This document shows, one piece after another, positions 22,018-32,309 of a stretch of DNA of 64,000 nucleotides (position 1 is its first letter; the number at the start of each line of letters is the position of its first letter). The notes beneath the pieces are model-generated. The model was not told where the DNA came from. It saw nothing but the letters and a program-made list of their open reading frames with translations, and searched no databases. Source of the DNA: Fragilaria radians. Its lineage: Eukaryota > Bacillariophyta > Fragilariophyceae > Fragilariales > Fragilariaceae. The stretch is from NCBI GenBank assembly GCA_900642245.1, contig CAAAJI010000002.1:202786-266785 (forward strand), read 5' to 3'. Both the position numbers and the translations under genes were made by a program.

Positions 22018-23415
22018 ATGTCGGAAGTGGAAGAACCATTGAACTCAGAGATAGAACAACCTCCACTCGAAGCCAGAGAAGATCGTTTAAGCTCCAATGG
22101 ATCTACTATTGCCGGAGTGGTTTTTAATTTTACAAATAGCATTATCGGTGCTGGTATAATTGGTCTTGGAGGAGCCATTGCATCGTCGGGAGGATTGATA
22201 TCCATTATAGCTATACTGCTTTTTGCTTTTATGACAAAATTATCACTGGACCTTGTTATAGAAATGTCCATTGGTTCTTCCTATGAAGATTTGGGTCGCC
22301 GCTGTTATGGGACCTTAGGATGGTCAGGTGTCTTGATATCGAAAATGATGTACTCCTTTGGGTGTCTTGTTGCGTACATTGTTGTTGTGAAGGATAACTG
22401 CGGTTCGGCTCTTGGACATTTGATATCAGTTGACGTGGATGATACATTACTAACTCTATCACTATGTACATTCGTGATGTTGCCTCTGTGTCTTCTGAGA
22501 GATATGACGCCACTATCCATTCTTTCATTAGGCAGTGTGGCCAGTATGGGAGTCATTCTCGCGATTGTTGTTGGAATTTTCTTTTATAATCCTAATGATA
22601 TTCGAGAGATGGGAGGTACCGTAGTAGATCATTGGTTCCTCATAAAGCCCGGTCTACTAGAATCCCTAGGAACATTTGTGTTCTCATTTGTCTCCCAGCA
22701 TACCGTTCATTTGTCTTTTGAGTCTCTAAAGCCAGAACTAAAAACTCTGGATAGCTGGAAGTGTATTTCGTCATGGTCTATGGGAATTGCAAGCTTTGTC
22801 AGTTTAAACGTCGGCATTATTGTCTACATGACTTTTTGGGACCGTACAGGAAGCGACTTATTTCTACTTTACCCGGCACTGCCTATCATTGATGTCGCCA
22901 AATTGTTACTTTGCATTACTATGGTACTGACGTTTCCGTTTCCTTTCTTTACTTGTCGAGATATGATTATCGTGGCAGCTGACTATTTAGTATCTGGATC
23001 AGATAACGGAAATGATTTTCAAGACCATGAAAGTTTAATGGAAGAACCATTATTGCTCTCATCACAAGATGAACCGAATGAAGCATCGGAGACATCGTCT
23101 CCAGAGCAGCTTCCTTCTTGGCTCCTTTCCTCTAGACAATTAAAGACAACATTACATATTTTTGTCAGCGTGCTAATTTGGGGAATTACGATAACATTGG
23201 CTTTTGTGGCACCCAACCTCGGAGACGTTTTAAATTTAGTGGGATGTGCCACTGGAACTGTGCTTGCCTTCATCCTACCTGCTCTATTCTCCTTTAAAAT
23301 TCATGGGTACAATCATAAAGCAATGTCTTTGCTCATAATTGGTGGACTGGTTGGAAGTCTTGGTACCTTTTTCAGTACAAGAAAATTATTATCCGATACA
23401 CTTCTCGACCCTTAA
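22018..23415 (+). CDS. Amino-acid transporter, AAAP/SLC38 family
   Basis: A 465-residue single-exon membrane transporter, about eleven hydrophobic spans. The first span has the family signature FNFTNSIIGAGIIGLGGAI, where the residues around the IGAG break bind substrate and sodium or protons in relatives. A long acidic cytosolic loop (about residues 335-375, including SLMEEPLLLSSQDEP) separates the late spans; the dileucine-type EEPLLL could be a vacuolar sorting signal. Probably moves neutral amino acids across plasma or vacuolar membrane. The start ATG follows a purine-rich leader. The divergent partner is Atg6; a vacuolar amino-acid exporter beside an autophagy gene would make sense but is only a guess. 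Confidence 0.88.
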   Translation: MSEVEEPLNSEIEQPPLEAREDRLSSNGSTIAGVVFNFTNSIIGAGIIGLGGAIASSGGLISIIAILLFAFMTKLSLDLVIEMSIGSSYEDLGRRCYGTLGWSGVLISKMMYSFGCLVAYIVVVKDNCGSALGHLISVDVDDTLLTLSLCTFVMLPLCLLRDMTPLSILSLGSVASMGVILAIVVGIFFYNPNDIREMGGTVVDHWFLIKPGLLESLGTFVFSFVSQHTVHLSFESLKPELKTLDSWKCISSWSMGIASFVSLNVGIIVYMTFWDRTGSDLFLLYPALPIIDVAKLLLCITMVLTFPFPFFTCRDMIIVAADYLVSGSDNGNDFQDHESLMEEPLLLSSQDEPNEASETSSPEQLPSWLLSSRQLKTTLHIFVSVLIWGITITLAFVAPNLGDVLNLVGCATGTVLAFILPALFSFKIHGYNHKAMSLLIIGGLVGSLGTFFSTRKLLSDTLLDP

Positions 23416-23847
23416 TAGATTGTCTAGTTCATGGAATTATATGCATTACATATCCTACATATGTTGCATCTAACTTGCTTTTGAAAACATAGAGTCTGGT
23501 AAACCATTTCACTTTTCAGCGTAGAAAATTGGATAAACCAATTTTTAAGTTACCTTAAGGTCTATAACTCGCTAGAGATCAAAAATTCAATAGACTTCAC
23601 TATTTAATGAACTATTCGTATTCGAAAACCGGAATCTTGGTGCGATTTCTTGTGATCCGAGCGATCAATTTTTGTAGAGCATCCAAGTTAAAACATGCTA
23701 GAATTCTGTGACCTCGTTAATCTACTATATTGCAACCTAAAAGAAAACTCAGGAGTTCATCATGGGTTCTAGTCTGGAAAATTTGAACAAACGATTACTA
23801 TATCTCACGCTTAATAAAACCTAACCTAGTAAAATTACAGTTTGAAA

Positions 23848-25710
23848 TCAGATTGGTTTCTCCTTGTCATCAGCCATAAACTGCTTACCAAAGCTTGAGA
23901 CAGAGACTGCCACTTCTTTGTTTGAAATCTGGTTGGCATGATCACGTGGTACGTAGGATAGTCCATCCTTGGCCGCTTTTGTACCTTCCGAATAAATTTG
24001 AGCGGTGAGCTCCCATGCCTCATTTTCATCCATCAGGGCTGTATTTTCGGGAACGAATCCTTCTTGTTCGTCCGGACCATCATCCAAAACGAGTCCATCC
24101 AGCAATTCATCAAGTTTCACTTCTTGATCATCTTCCTCATCGTCGTCACCAGGAGATACATCTTGGGTGATCATTTCATCAGCATCCTGTCGCTTTTTCA
24201 ACAAAATGTCGCTCTTGAATAAATTCATACCCTTTCGCATATCAGCATCTGCCTCGACTTCGCGCATGAAATCTTCTTCGTCAATGTCGTCCATTTCGGC
24301 ATCCCTTTTCACTGACTTAGCCCTCAGACTCTCTGCCACTTGAACATCAAGTCGTTGTAATTTCCATACTCGCAGCTTGGCAGCATTGGCGTCATTAGCA
24401 GCAGCTCCACCATATAGTTTACGTACTGAAATTACCTCAGGCAATTTTGCCGCATCTCTTAAGGCTTCAGCGTCGTCATCAACAAATTGAGTATCAGTTA
24501 AATCGTATCCTAAAAGGATGTCTCCAGCTTTCATTAGGTATCCAATATGAGACTGTTCCTCGAATTGCGTGTCATTTACACCCAGATCATCTTCTTTCGC
24601 CAAATTCAGCGTAGCAAGCTTGTTTCGATTCTTACGGGTTGCATTTTTTCGAGAAACATTGCGTTTCAAGATAAGTGGCTCCTTGCCAAGTACCATGTAT
24701 CGAGTAAGTCGAGAACGAGCGGCAGTGATGATGGGGCGAATAGGGTCGCGCCAGAATTGATCAGCACTCATAGAAGCGGTCTGACCTGACAATGGATCAA
24801 TCAGGTGAATTAGTGCTGAGATATTTTTCACCAAAACTATTCGTGGAATATTTCCTAATGTGCGAGCAAGTTTAGCAGGGAGATAAAGGAGATCATCCTT
24901 GCATAGAGGACATATTTCAACAAATGTTGTGAACTTGTAATTCGCTGTATTTGATTTGTCGTCAATTCCAATGAGCTTTCTACTGGTCTTAATGCGGGTG
25001 GGGACAACGCTTTCGAGAAAGGAAATAAATCTTGTAGCTTTGCCTCGATCAGGAAAGTAGAAGTCCATTCCATCTCTAAATGTTTCAATCGATAGACAGC
25101 CTCGATGCGCACCTTGCTTCAGAATCAGCTGTTCTAGGTATAAAAAAGTCCTCTTGTGTCCAACTCGTTGACGAACTTGTACCAATGATTTCCAAGAACC
25201 TTGTCGAAATTCTGCTTGACATTCAACACATTGCTGATTTCTTACAACAAAGACGACAGTGAATGACTGTTGCAAAATAGTTCCTTCCTGCACTTCCTTC
25301 TGAATTGTTAATCTGACTTTCAATCTCATGGAATGCGGTTCGGTCCAAATCCAACCTGCATCTACAAGTCTTACTTTATTGGCTGATTTCTTTCCCAATC
25401 CACTTATATTGGAGAGACAGAGTGCCATTAGTTCTCGACTTTCTAACTCACAAGCAATCCATTTATTGGCTTCCTTATGCCATCGCTGACAGCCACGGCA
25501 CTGATGCAGAGTTGCTTCAGTAGATATACCTCTCGTCACATCCGACTGAGAAGCTAGACATGTGGCACAAGTATTTGATGGATTTGGATCGATCGGAACA
25601 GCACATAAACAGCAAAGTACTTTGACAGTTGTGCCATGAAACGTAGACATAGAATCTGTCATGATGTTTGATTTAATAACTTTAAAATTCTTGCTCACTA
25701 GGTTCAACAC
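23848..25710 (-). CDS. NMD3: 60S ribosomal export adaptor NMD3
   Basis: Adaptor that joins nascent 60S subunits to the exportin CRM1 and takes them out of the nucleus. The start is more likely Met17 at 25662 (MTDSMSTFHG), giving 604 residues. The N-terminal zinc domain shows CCLC, CATC, CRGC and CVEC pairs, then HKRTFLYLEQLILKQGAH, DGMDFYFPDRGKATRFISFLE and the CPLC element, all in NMD3 order. The acidic C-terminal region carries LDELLDGLVLDD, a leucine-rich nuclear export-like signal. It is head-to-head with eL18, another 60S gene, with about 470 bases between start codons. Length and order match the eukaryotic family. Confidence 0.95.
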   Translation of the reverse strand: MLNLVSKNFKVIKSNIMTDSMSTFHGTTVKVLCCLCAVPIDPNPSNTCATCLASQSDVTRGISTEATLHQCRGCQRWHKEANKWIACELESRELMALCLSNISGLGKKSANKVRLVDAGWIWTEPHSMRLKVRLTIQKEVQEGTILQQSFTVVFVVRNQQCVECQAEFRQGSWKSLVQVRQRVGHKRTFLYLEQLILKQGAHRGCLSIETFRDGMDFYFPDRGKATRFISFLESVVPTRIKTSRKLIGIDDKSNTANYKFTTFVEICPLCKDDLLYLPAKLARTLGNIPRIVLVKNISALIHLIDPLSGQTASMSADQFWRDPIRPIITAARSRLTRYMVLGKEPLILKRNVSRKNATRKNRNKLATLNLAKEDDLGVNDTQFEEQSHIGYLMKAGDILLGYDLTDTQFVDDDAEALRDAAKLPEVISVRKLYGGAAANDANAAKLRVWKLQRLDVQVAESLRAKSVKRDAEMDDIDEEDFMREVEADADMRKGMNLFKSDILLKKRQDADEMITQDVSPGDDDEEDDQEVKLDELLDGLVLDDGPDEQEGFVPENTALMDENEAWELTAQIYSEGTKAAKDGLSYVPRDHANQISNKEVAVSVSSFGKQFMADDKEKPI

Positions 25711-26132
25711 TGTAGTTGATTAGGAATAGAAAAATTTCTAATGTGAGAAATAATGAATGGAGGAGAGAAAAGGTCAAGTCTGCGTCAAAAACTAATTAAC
25801 TCTCGTCATCAGACAAAAATACATTTTAGATACCGCTTACTCATCAAGGAGTGGTATCAATACTATCGAAAGGGGATTAAGTTTCCGTCGTTAACATCAT
25901 TCTCTTGTAGGTATGTCAACCATGGATGAAATAATAGAAGGGGTCGTTCATCTTGTAATCCAAATGAAGCTTAACGTAACATCGGGGGTAAACCTCTTGT
26001 GTCTAGAGCATGTATTCTGTTTGAGGAGAATTCTGTTTACTCTCGTTTTCGTAACCTTTGTAATATTTTTGGTCGAAGCCACTAACCCATACGACTTGTT
26101 CCTACCAGCCACTTTTTTATAAATTTGCAAGT
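25711..26132. promoter_or_regulatory. Divergent NMD3/eL18 promoter with probable eL18 leader intron
   Basis: The interval between the two starts must hold both promoters. On the plus strand, a GTATGT donor at 25911 and a TTTGCAAG acceptor ending at 26131 would remove a leader intron just before the eL18 ATG, an arrangement common in ribosomal-protein genes. A 69-codon frame inside this intron (25913-26122) is then not translated. Confidence 0.4.
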
Positions 26133-26711
26133 ATGGGTATCGACATTAAAGCCGGAGGTCGCCGTGTTGGGCACAGTTCTTCCCTGAAAAAGGTCAAGAC
26201 GGAGAATCCATACAACCGTCTCTTGATTAAACTTTACAAGTTCCTTGCCCGCAGAACAGATTCTAGCTTCTGTGAAACTGTTCTGAAGCGCCTGCACATG
26301 AGCAAGGTCAATAAGCCGCCAATTGGAATTCACAGATTGGCAAAGTACATGGCCAGCAAGGAAGACAAGATTGCCGTAATTGTGGGAAAAGTCACAGATG
26401 ATGTCCGCATGTTGGAAGTTCCTAAAATGACTGTCAGTGCCCTGTCCTTCAGTGAAACTGCCCGCAAACGCATCATAGCTGCTGGAGGAGAATGCCTCTC
26501 CTTGGATCAGTTAGCTCTCCGAGCCCCAACTGGATCAAATACCATCCTCCTTCGCGGTCCTAAATCTCGTGAGGCTCTTTCTCACTTCGGTCATAGAACT
26601 ACTGTCAATAATCCACACACACATAACGCTGTGAAGCCCTATGTTCGATCCAAAGGTCGCAAATTCGAGCGCGCTCGTGGTCGTCGTGGATCCCGTGGAT
26701 TTAAAGTTTAA
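26133..26711 (+). CDS. RPL18: 60S ribosomal protein eL18
   Basis: Structural protein of the cytosolic large ribosomal subunit, 192 residues, the normal length. Recognised by MGIDIKAGGRRVGH, NPYNRLLIKLYKFLARRTDS, RLHMSKVNKPPIG, LSFSETARKRIIAAGGECLS, LLRGPKSREALSHFG and the basic tail GRKFERARGRRGSRGFKV. Codon use is more C-rich at third positions than in the neighbours, as expected for a highly expressed gene. Start chosen because MGIDI is invariant. Confidence 0.98.
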   Translation: MGIDIKAGGRRVGHSSSLKKVKTENPYNRLLIKLYKFLARRTDSSFCETVLKRLHMSKVNKPPIGIHRLAKYMASKEDKIAVIVGKVTDDVRMLEVPKMTVSALSFSETARKRIIAAGGECLSLDQLALRAPTGSNTILLRGPKSREALSHFGHRTTVNNPHTHNAVKPYVRSKGRKFERARGRRGSRGFKV

Positions 26712-27145
26712 TCAATTTTTATTCAACTTATCATTAAATCTTTTCCGCTAGTATTCTTATTTCGAAATCTTCCTCTACTAGCTTTTCACGGTGCAGCATA
26801 GTTCGCAACACTTAGAATAGTAGTTAAGAGAAAATACAAGTCTTGAATTCTCTACATATAATTCAATTCAACAATGAAAGTACTGTTTGATCTTTAGGTG
26901 AAACTCAAAAGTGAACTGGTAAGGCATTACAATAATTTGCATGGCAGATAGGACTTTTCGTCACCTGCGTGTCATGTATTCGAGTACTGGAATATTTTTC
27001 CTTTTAGTTCTATAAAAAGTTCTAATCTTAAGATATGTTAAAAAATTCTACAAAACTCAAGTTATAAGGACATTGCTACATTCGGAAACTACCTGCTAGC
27101 TTAGTCATTTCATTATCCACAAACTCAATTAAATCGATTTAGCGC
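26712..27145. other. Intergenic region between convergent eL18 and FCP genes
   Basis: Terminator regions of two converging highly expressed genes; no feature recognised. Confidence 0.4.
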
Positions 27146-27272
27146 TTAATGAGGGATGAGAGAGACTCCGAGTTGTTCGTGCACCATAAGGGCGAGGATT
27201 CCCATTTGTGCGGCTCTTCCTTGGTTGAGTTCGATGGCACGCTTCTTCAACTTGGTTGCTTCATCGAACTTG

Positions 27273-27307
<35 letters not shown>

Positions 27308-27820
27308 TCCAACGAATTCCCCTCCAGTAATGTCTTTCATTACGGCAAGCTCTAGGATACCGATGAAGATGATGATTTGTGCAAGACCAGTTCCTGGCAT
27401 GGCAGAAAGGGCGGCCCAACCATTAGGGATTTCGGCAAAGGTGTGACCAGAGTAGTCAATATTTCCAGGGAGACGGATTCCGTTTTCTTGCACAAGGTAA
27501 CCAAGAACGGCAAGCATGGAGATACGTCCGTGCTTCAATTCAATGAATCGAAGACGATCAAATTCGGCTTGATCACCATCAGCTACAAGTCCAAGAGGAT
27601 CGTAAAATCCAAGAGGTGGCTGGGCACCAAGGGCATCTGCGAAAGAGCCACTTGCTGCAGGCTTGACAGCCTTCTTGACAGGTGCTGCTTTCTTTACCGG
27701 TGCCTTCTTCACTGGAGCGGCTTTCTTTGCGGCATTGAGGGCCGTGACCTTGGAAGAAGTCTGCACAGGGGCAAACGCAACAGCAGTGGTGAGGAGGGTG
27801 GCGATGATTGCGGACTTCAT
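27146..27820 (-). CDS. Fucoxanthin-chlorophyll a/c-binding protein (FCP/Lhcf type)
   Basis: Plastid light-harvesting antenna protein, 224 residues. The bipartite presequence has a signal peptide (SAIIATLLTTAVAFAPV) with the diatom-type motif AVA-FAP: the Phe after the cut allows crossing of the plastid's inner envelopes. An unusual linker of Ala/Lys/Pro repeats (KKAAPVKKAPVKKAAPVKK and on) lies between transit peptide and mature protein. The core has the first helix FDRLRFIELKHGRISMLAVL and the third helix AIELNQGRAAQMGILALMVH with the paired Glu and Arg/Asn/His chlorophyll ligands, and GFYDPLGL at its N-terminus. Codon use is strongly C-biased. Single exon. Confidence 0.97.
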
Positions 27821-28285
27821 TGTGCGAGACTCAAGAAAACTTTCCGTGAAGAATTATGTTCCGGGAGGTTGATAGAAATCCACGCATGCCAGATCGGAGC
27901 GTATCTTTCGATTGCAACGTCAAGGTCGAGGTAATACAGAGTTCTACAGGAAGGAAAACTTGAACTCTGAAAATGGACCTCAGTGTACTAGTAGTCGTTG
28001 TGGATACGGGTGAAAACAGCAAGTACTTGATACAGTACAAGTACATGAAAACAGACCACAATAATTTTAAAATGCAAACTTTCTAAAATTTTGTCCTTTA
28101 TCTATCAATCTACGTCCACGTTAACACAACGATTTTAAACTTGTGCACTTCTTTAAACTTATTTGCTTAGATTAATGTCACTGTTGACGTCGAATGTGAT
28201 GCATTGTGGCACTGACGCAAAACATGACCTAACACTCTACCAAGGTAGAACCTCTCTTTAATCACGAAAAAAGATATTATTTTCA

Positions 28286-28520
28286 AAGCTACTACTCAAA
28301 CTTTCTTTCACGTATGCAGTATCTGCACTGATTTGGGAATTCCGCATTACTTCTTGTGAATTGAAGAGGTTGAGGGATGTTAGTCTGAATAAATCAGCCA
28401 AAGCGGCATACTAGCTTAGTCACGAAAACCTTAGACCTAACGTTATCACCTCGAGCAAGAGAATACGGTCTTGAGTATATACTTCTAGAAACCCCTTCAG
28501 TAACTGAGCATGCTGTATAG
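28286..28520. repeat. Diverged direct repeat, copy 1
   Basis: Matches the segment at 28978-29225 in the same orientation: shared blocks include TTCAAAG(C/T)TACTACTC, the run through ATCTGCA(C/T)T, TAGCCAAAGC-like and ACCTAACGTTATCACC words. About 690 bases apart. Read on the minus strand both contain GGTGATAACGTTAGG, perhaps the LTR end or leader of the neighbouring copia family. Confidence 0.6.
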
Positions 28521-28668
28521 TTGTTGCAGGGAGCTTATGAGAGTGTTAAAAATTCGAAAGAAAAATGTAAAGTTAATCATTTTGAGGTGAATCGAATTGA
28601 GTCAGCTCTTGACACAAAAGACACTAAGTTTTAATGTATAAACCGTGTACATCAATTGTTTAGATACG

Positions 28669-28742
28669 TTTCTCCGTAGCGCAGTAGGTGGCAGAGTAGA
28701 GAGCACAATATCAGGATTTTGAAGTTTGAAGCTCAAAGTAAA
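28669..28742 (+). pseudogene. tRNA-like relic (A-box preserved, tRNA-Met-like)
   Basis: CTCCGTAGCGCAGTAGG is a perfect tRNA D-arm/A-box like that of elongator tRNA-Met. The following part (ACAATATCAGGATTTTGAAGTTTGAAGCTC, given here only by its positions 28708-28733) roughly follows the anticodon and T arms, but the B-box is mutated and the acceptor stem does not pair. A dead tRNA gene or a tRNA-derived SINE head. Confidence 0.4.
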
Positions 28743-28977
28743 AAAGAGGCACGCGTTGTTGATGCATACAAATATTATTTAGTTATAAATCATGGTGGTT
28801 TTAGAAGATGCATTTTTAGGATGCATGATCTCTCATACTTTCATGCTTGAATAAAGTGTTGGTCAATCCGAAACTCTCTGAAACTATTTTTCGCCATATT
28901 ACCTAATTTCAAGACTCTCTCGGCATTCACGAAAGAAAGAAAAGAATTATGACTCTGAATTAATTCGCTATTTGATT

Positions 28978-29225
28978 GACTTCAAAGTTACTACTCCAGC
29001 TTCTTTCAGTTGTGTGATCTGCATTTATTTCGAAATTCCCATGTCCTTCCTCTAAATTACAGGGGGTTGGGAGAAGTTAGATTGAAGGAGTTAGCCAAAG
29101 CATAATGCAGATCAATTCACGAAAATGGCATACCCCGCCAAACCTAACGTTATCACCCTAAGCTAAGGGATAACGGCTTAAGTTTATATTTATTAGGAAG
29201 TCTCTTCACACTAAAACTATGATTG
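28978..29225. repeat. Diverged direct repeat, copy 2
   Basis: Partner of 28286-28520. It lies directly past the presumed 3' LTR start of the copia element, which suggests the pair are LTR/leader pieces of tandem or nested insertions. Confidence 0.6.
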
Positions 29226-29452
29226 ACAAATACAGATTATTCTAGGGCTAAATATCCATCTCGGTCCAAGCTAAATATCTATCACAATCAGAACTCTGAA
29301 TCATTTTTTATCTTTCACTAAATTTCTTGAAATCCCAAATTCAAACAAAATCAAACTAATATGTTGAACCATTGAATGTTGGCGATAGTATCCAATACCC
29401 TCCCTATCTCCCTAATTCATTGGCATCAAACTTCTGCCTTTCCTAAAACGTG

Positions 29453-30094
29453 TCAACAGATTTCCCTTCCAAAGTTCTTTGTAAGGATGTTGGCACAGTT
29501 CTCATTGGATTTCACAAACACAAGCTTAATGAATCCATCCACAACATGTTCCCTAATTAAGTGATATCGCGTATCAATGTGACAAGTGCGAGCTCCAGAA
29601 CTTGAATTTTCAGCCATAAAGATAGCACACACATTATCACTCCTGACAACAATTGGAATCTTAACATCACTTCCCATTCCTTTCAATAAATAATAGATAA
29701 AATGCATCTCTTTAACTGCTTCTGATGTTGCAACATACTCAGCTTTGCTACTCGACAATGTGCCCTTTGATCTCCAACAAATTGGTGCTCCAAGCAGATA
29801 GTTAAAAAATCCAGTTACACTTACTCTATCCTCAGGATCTCCTTCCCAATCACTGTCCCTGTACCTGACAGGATCCCATGTTTCTCCGTCATACTGTAGA
29901 TTCATTTTCAAACAATAATCTATGGTGTCTAAATCAAACTTAATATTTCTCAACATCTCCTTGTAAGCTGCCAAATTTGGTTTGTCGATGCATTTAAAAA
30001 GTTGTCGAACGATATTAGCCAAAGCAGGTCTTGAATACTTGATTAAGTGTAACAACATACCAACACCAGATTCATATCTAGATTGTTTTTCCAA
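29453..30094 (-). pseudogene. Copia RNase H and end of RT, still open
   Basis: A 213-codon open frame. SRPALANIVRQL and AAYKEMLR mark the end of the RT connection. RYRDSDWEGDPEDRVSVTGF, GAPICWRSKG, SSSKAEYVATSEAVKE and RSDNVCAIFMAEN are RNase H active-site blocks, and CHIDTRYHLIREHV through ANILTKNF is the usual ending. The best preserved part of the element. Confidence 0.85.
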
Positions 30095-30990
30095 CTCAAC
30101 TGTTCCAACAAAATCATTTGATTTAACAATTTTGAAACGGGGTGTTCCTAGAGTAGTGTAAGCGCTCAGATTGTTGACTTCTCTTTAAATTTAGCTTCCA
30201 AACCTTTAATTAGATGAGGTTGCTTGACAAACAAAACTCTATTCCCGCGATTCATATGGATCTTACAACCCAGGTATTCACTCAAAAATCCTCAATTTTC
30301 AATTCAATTTTGTGTTTTCTCAAACCTTCAATCGCATCATTGATCTCTTTGTCAAAACAATTCCATTATTTGAATATCTTGTCCATAAACATGGATTGAC
30401 GGAGTTTCCCTGAAGATCACATTCCTTTAAAGACAAAACAAGTTTCTTATTAAATTCTCGAGCGCTCTGGACGAGCCCATAAATTGTCTTATTTTAAAGT
30501 AGACATTCATTTTCATTCGCTTTCATTCCTTTGGATATCTTCATGTAGATTGTTTCTTTCAAATCTCAGTGCAAAAAGGTGGTTTTGATATCACGGGGGC
30601 AAAAGTTTCTTGAAAGTCAACTCCCGGTGCTTGACTATATCCATGCCACAAACCGTGCAGCAAAAATTCAGTTGCGTTTAATTTTGAATACCCACTTGTT
30701 TTTAATACATGTACAACCGCTTGGCAACTCTGACTTACAATTTTTTTTAAAAACTTCTTTCTCCTTCATTTCTTTGAGTTCTCTCTAAATTGCATCTCGC
30801 CATCTAATTTCAAGGTTTGGATGACAATTTGCCACTTCAAATGTCTCAGGTTCATCCAGTTTCTCAACAACACTAAATGCAACATCAGCTCTATGAACAA
30901 TAATCTTGTTTCCTTGGTCAGCATTATCGAAACATCTTTGGACTTGGATTGAACCAGCTCTTCAACTTGGAAGTTTGCTTCATCGCCCGT
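30095..30990 (-). pseudogene. Copia reverse transcriptase, broken
   Basis: Pieces of RT in shifting frames: the start (VEKLDEPETFEVA, WRDAI then a stop), KNKWVFKIKRN, and near the end LSEYLGCKIHMNRG followed by KQPHLIKGLEAKF. Several stops and frame changes. Confidence 0.7.
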
Positions 30991-31873
30991 CAAAGCTTAT
31001 CCTTAGTTGACTTATCAGTGAAAGTTGTTGTCTCAACTGCCTTACTTTCAAGACCTTCAAGATTGTCACCTGAGTCTTCCGTCGAGAACTCTTGTTCAAC
31101 CAAACAGCATCTCTTGATTTGATAATGTGCTTCGTTTTTGGATTCAAAAGTTGGTTGATATCACTGGCATGATTTTCAGTATACCCAACAAGAATACAAA
31201 CAGTTCCTTTATCACTCAGCTTTGATTGAATCTTGTCCTTTGATGTTGCAACGCACACTTTGCCAAAAATTCTCAGTCTGTCCGGTCCTTTAAATTTTCT
31301 TTCATAATCAATTTTTCGTTAGCTGTAGCTGCACATTCAGCGCATAATCCCTCACGGAATTCTCCTTCTATTCCCGAATCATGCATCATTGCTCTAATTC
31401 TTCCATACAGCGTCTGAAACTTCCTCTCTACCATACCCTTTCTCAGGGGTGTCCGAGGTCTACTAAATTCAAACTTTGTCAACAATATGAGTCCAAAATT
31501 TGGCGCCACCAAAACGTTTTCCTTTGATTGAGCTGATATCGACATAAATTCTTTCACCTGCAGTGTTACTGCTACCTTTCCATTCTTAGTTAACGCTCTT
31601 TTGCCTTACCTTTCCAATGGAACATGCCTCGCAAATTTCAAACTTTCCAATTACTTCATATCCTAAAGACTTTCCTGTTGATTTCACACTGACTTCACCA
31701 CAATGACCAAGTATTTTGTGGAGGGCGTTGACATCAATATTCTTGGAATCTTTGGATTCAACAACTGCTACTCCCACATCATTCACTATCTGCTTCAATC
31801 TTATTCCCAGAACAAAACCACCTTTTGTCTTTACAACTTCTTTGAACTTCAAAGTCACCGATACTTTAGTCAA
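30980..31873 (-). pseudogene. Copia integrase, broken
   Basis: The GAG-pre-integrase zinc region (ALHKILGHCG...ICEACSIGKVRQKS) lies in 31873-31586. The integrase core end (RPRTPLRKGMVERKFQTLYG) lies in 31557-31273, and the C-terminal block (DKGTVCILVGYTENHASD through IIKSRDAVWLNKSS) in 31258-30980. Three different frames. Confidence 0.8.
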
Positions 31874-32309
31874 CTTGATGATCTGACCATCATTCCTGAT
31901 GTTGAATCTGTTTTGTAGCGCTTTTCCAATACTAAACTAGTGAACCCTGGCTCTGGTACATACTTTACTTTGTCGAGTGTGATGTTGAATTCCTTTCATT
32001 TTCCTGTTGCACATTGCACCTTAGCTTTCCTATCTTTGTTGCGGCCATAACATTCCCATTTCCGACCATTATTTCTTCAGAAATCAGTACCCAGTCATAC
32101 AAGCCTACGTCACTGTTACACTAGTGACAAGATGCACCGCAATCACCGATCCATATCTCATGGTCAAATTTCCTGTCTTCCTCAATTGAAGAGAAAACAA
32201 CATCCGTAACCGTTCCCGCCATATCATTTCAAGTACCATCGTAAATTCCTTCTCCTTGAGCTTGATTTTTCTTCAATAACTTGTAACAATTAGCCTTAAT
32301 ATGTCACGG

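Larger units (their letters stand above)
27821..29387. other. Repeat-rich region between FCP and the copia element
   Basis: No host gene. Contains two diverged copies of a segment of about 235 bases and a tRNA-like relic, listed separately. Confidence 0.45.

Noticed and set aside
25913..26122. 69-codon hydrophobic frame just before eL18
   Set aside because: Starts two bases after a GTATGT donor and ends before the acceptor preceding the eL18 ATG; better explained as a leader intron.
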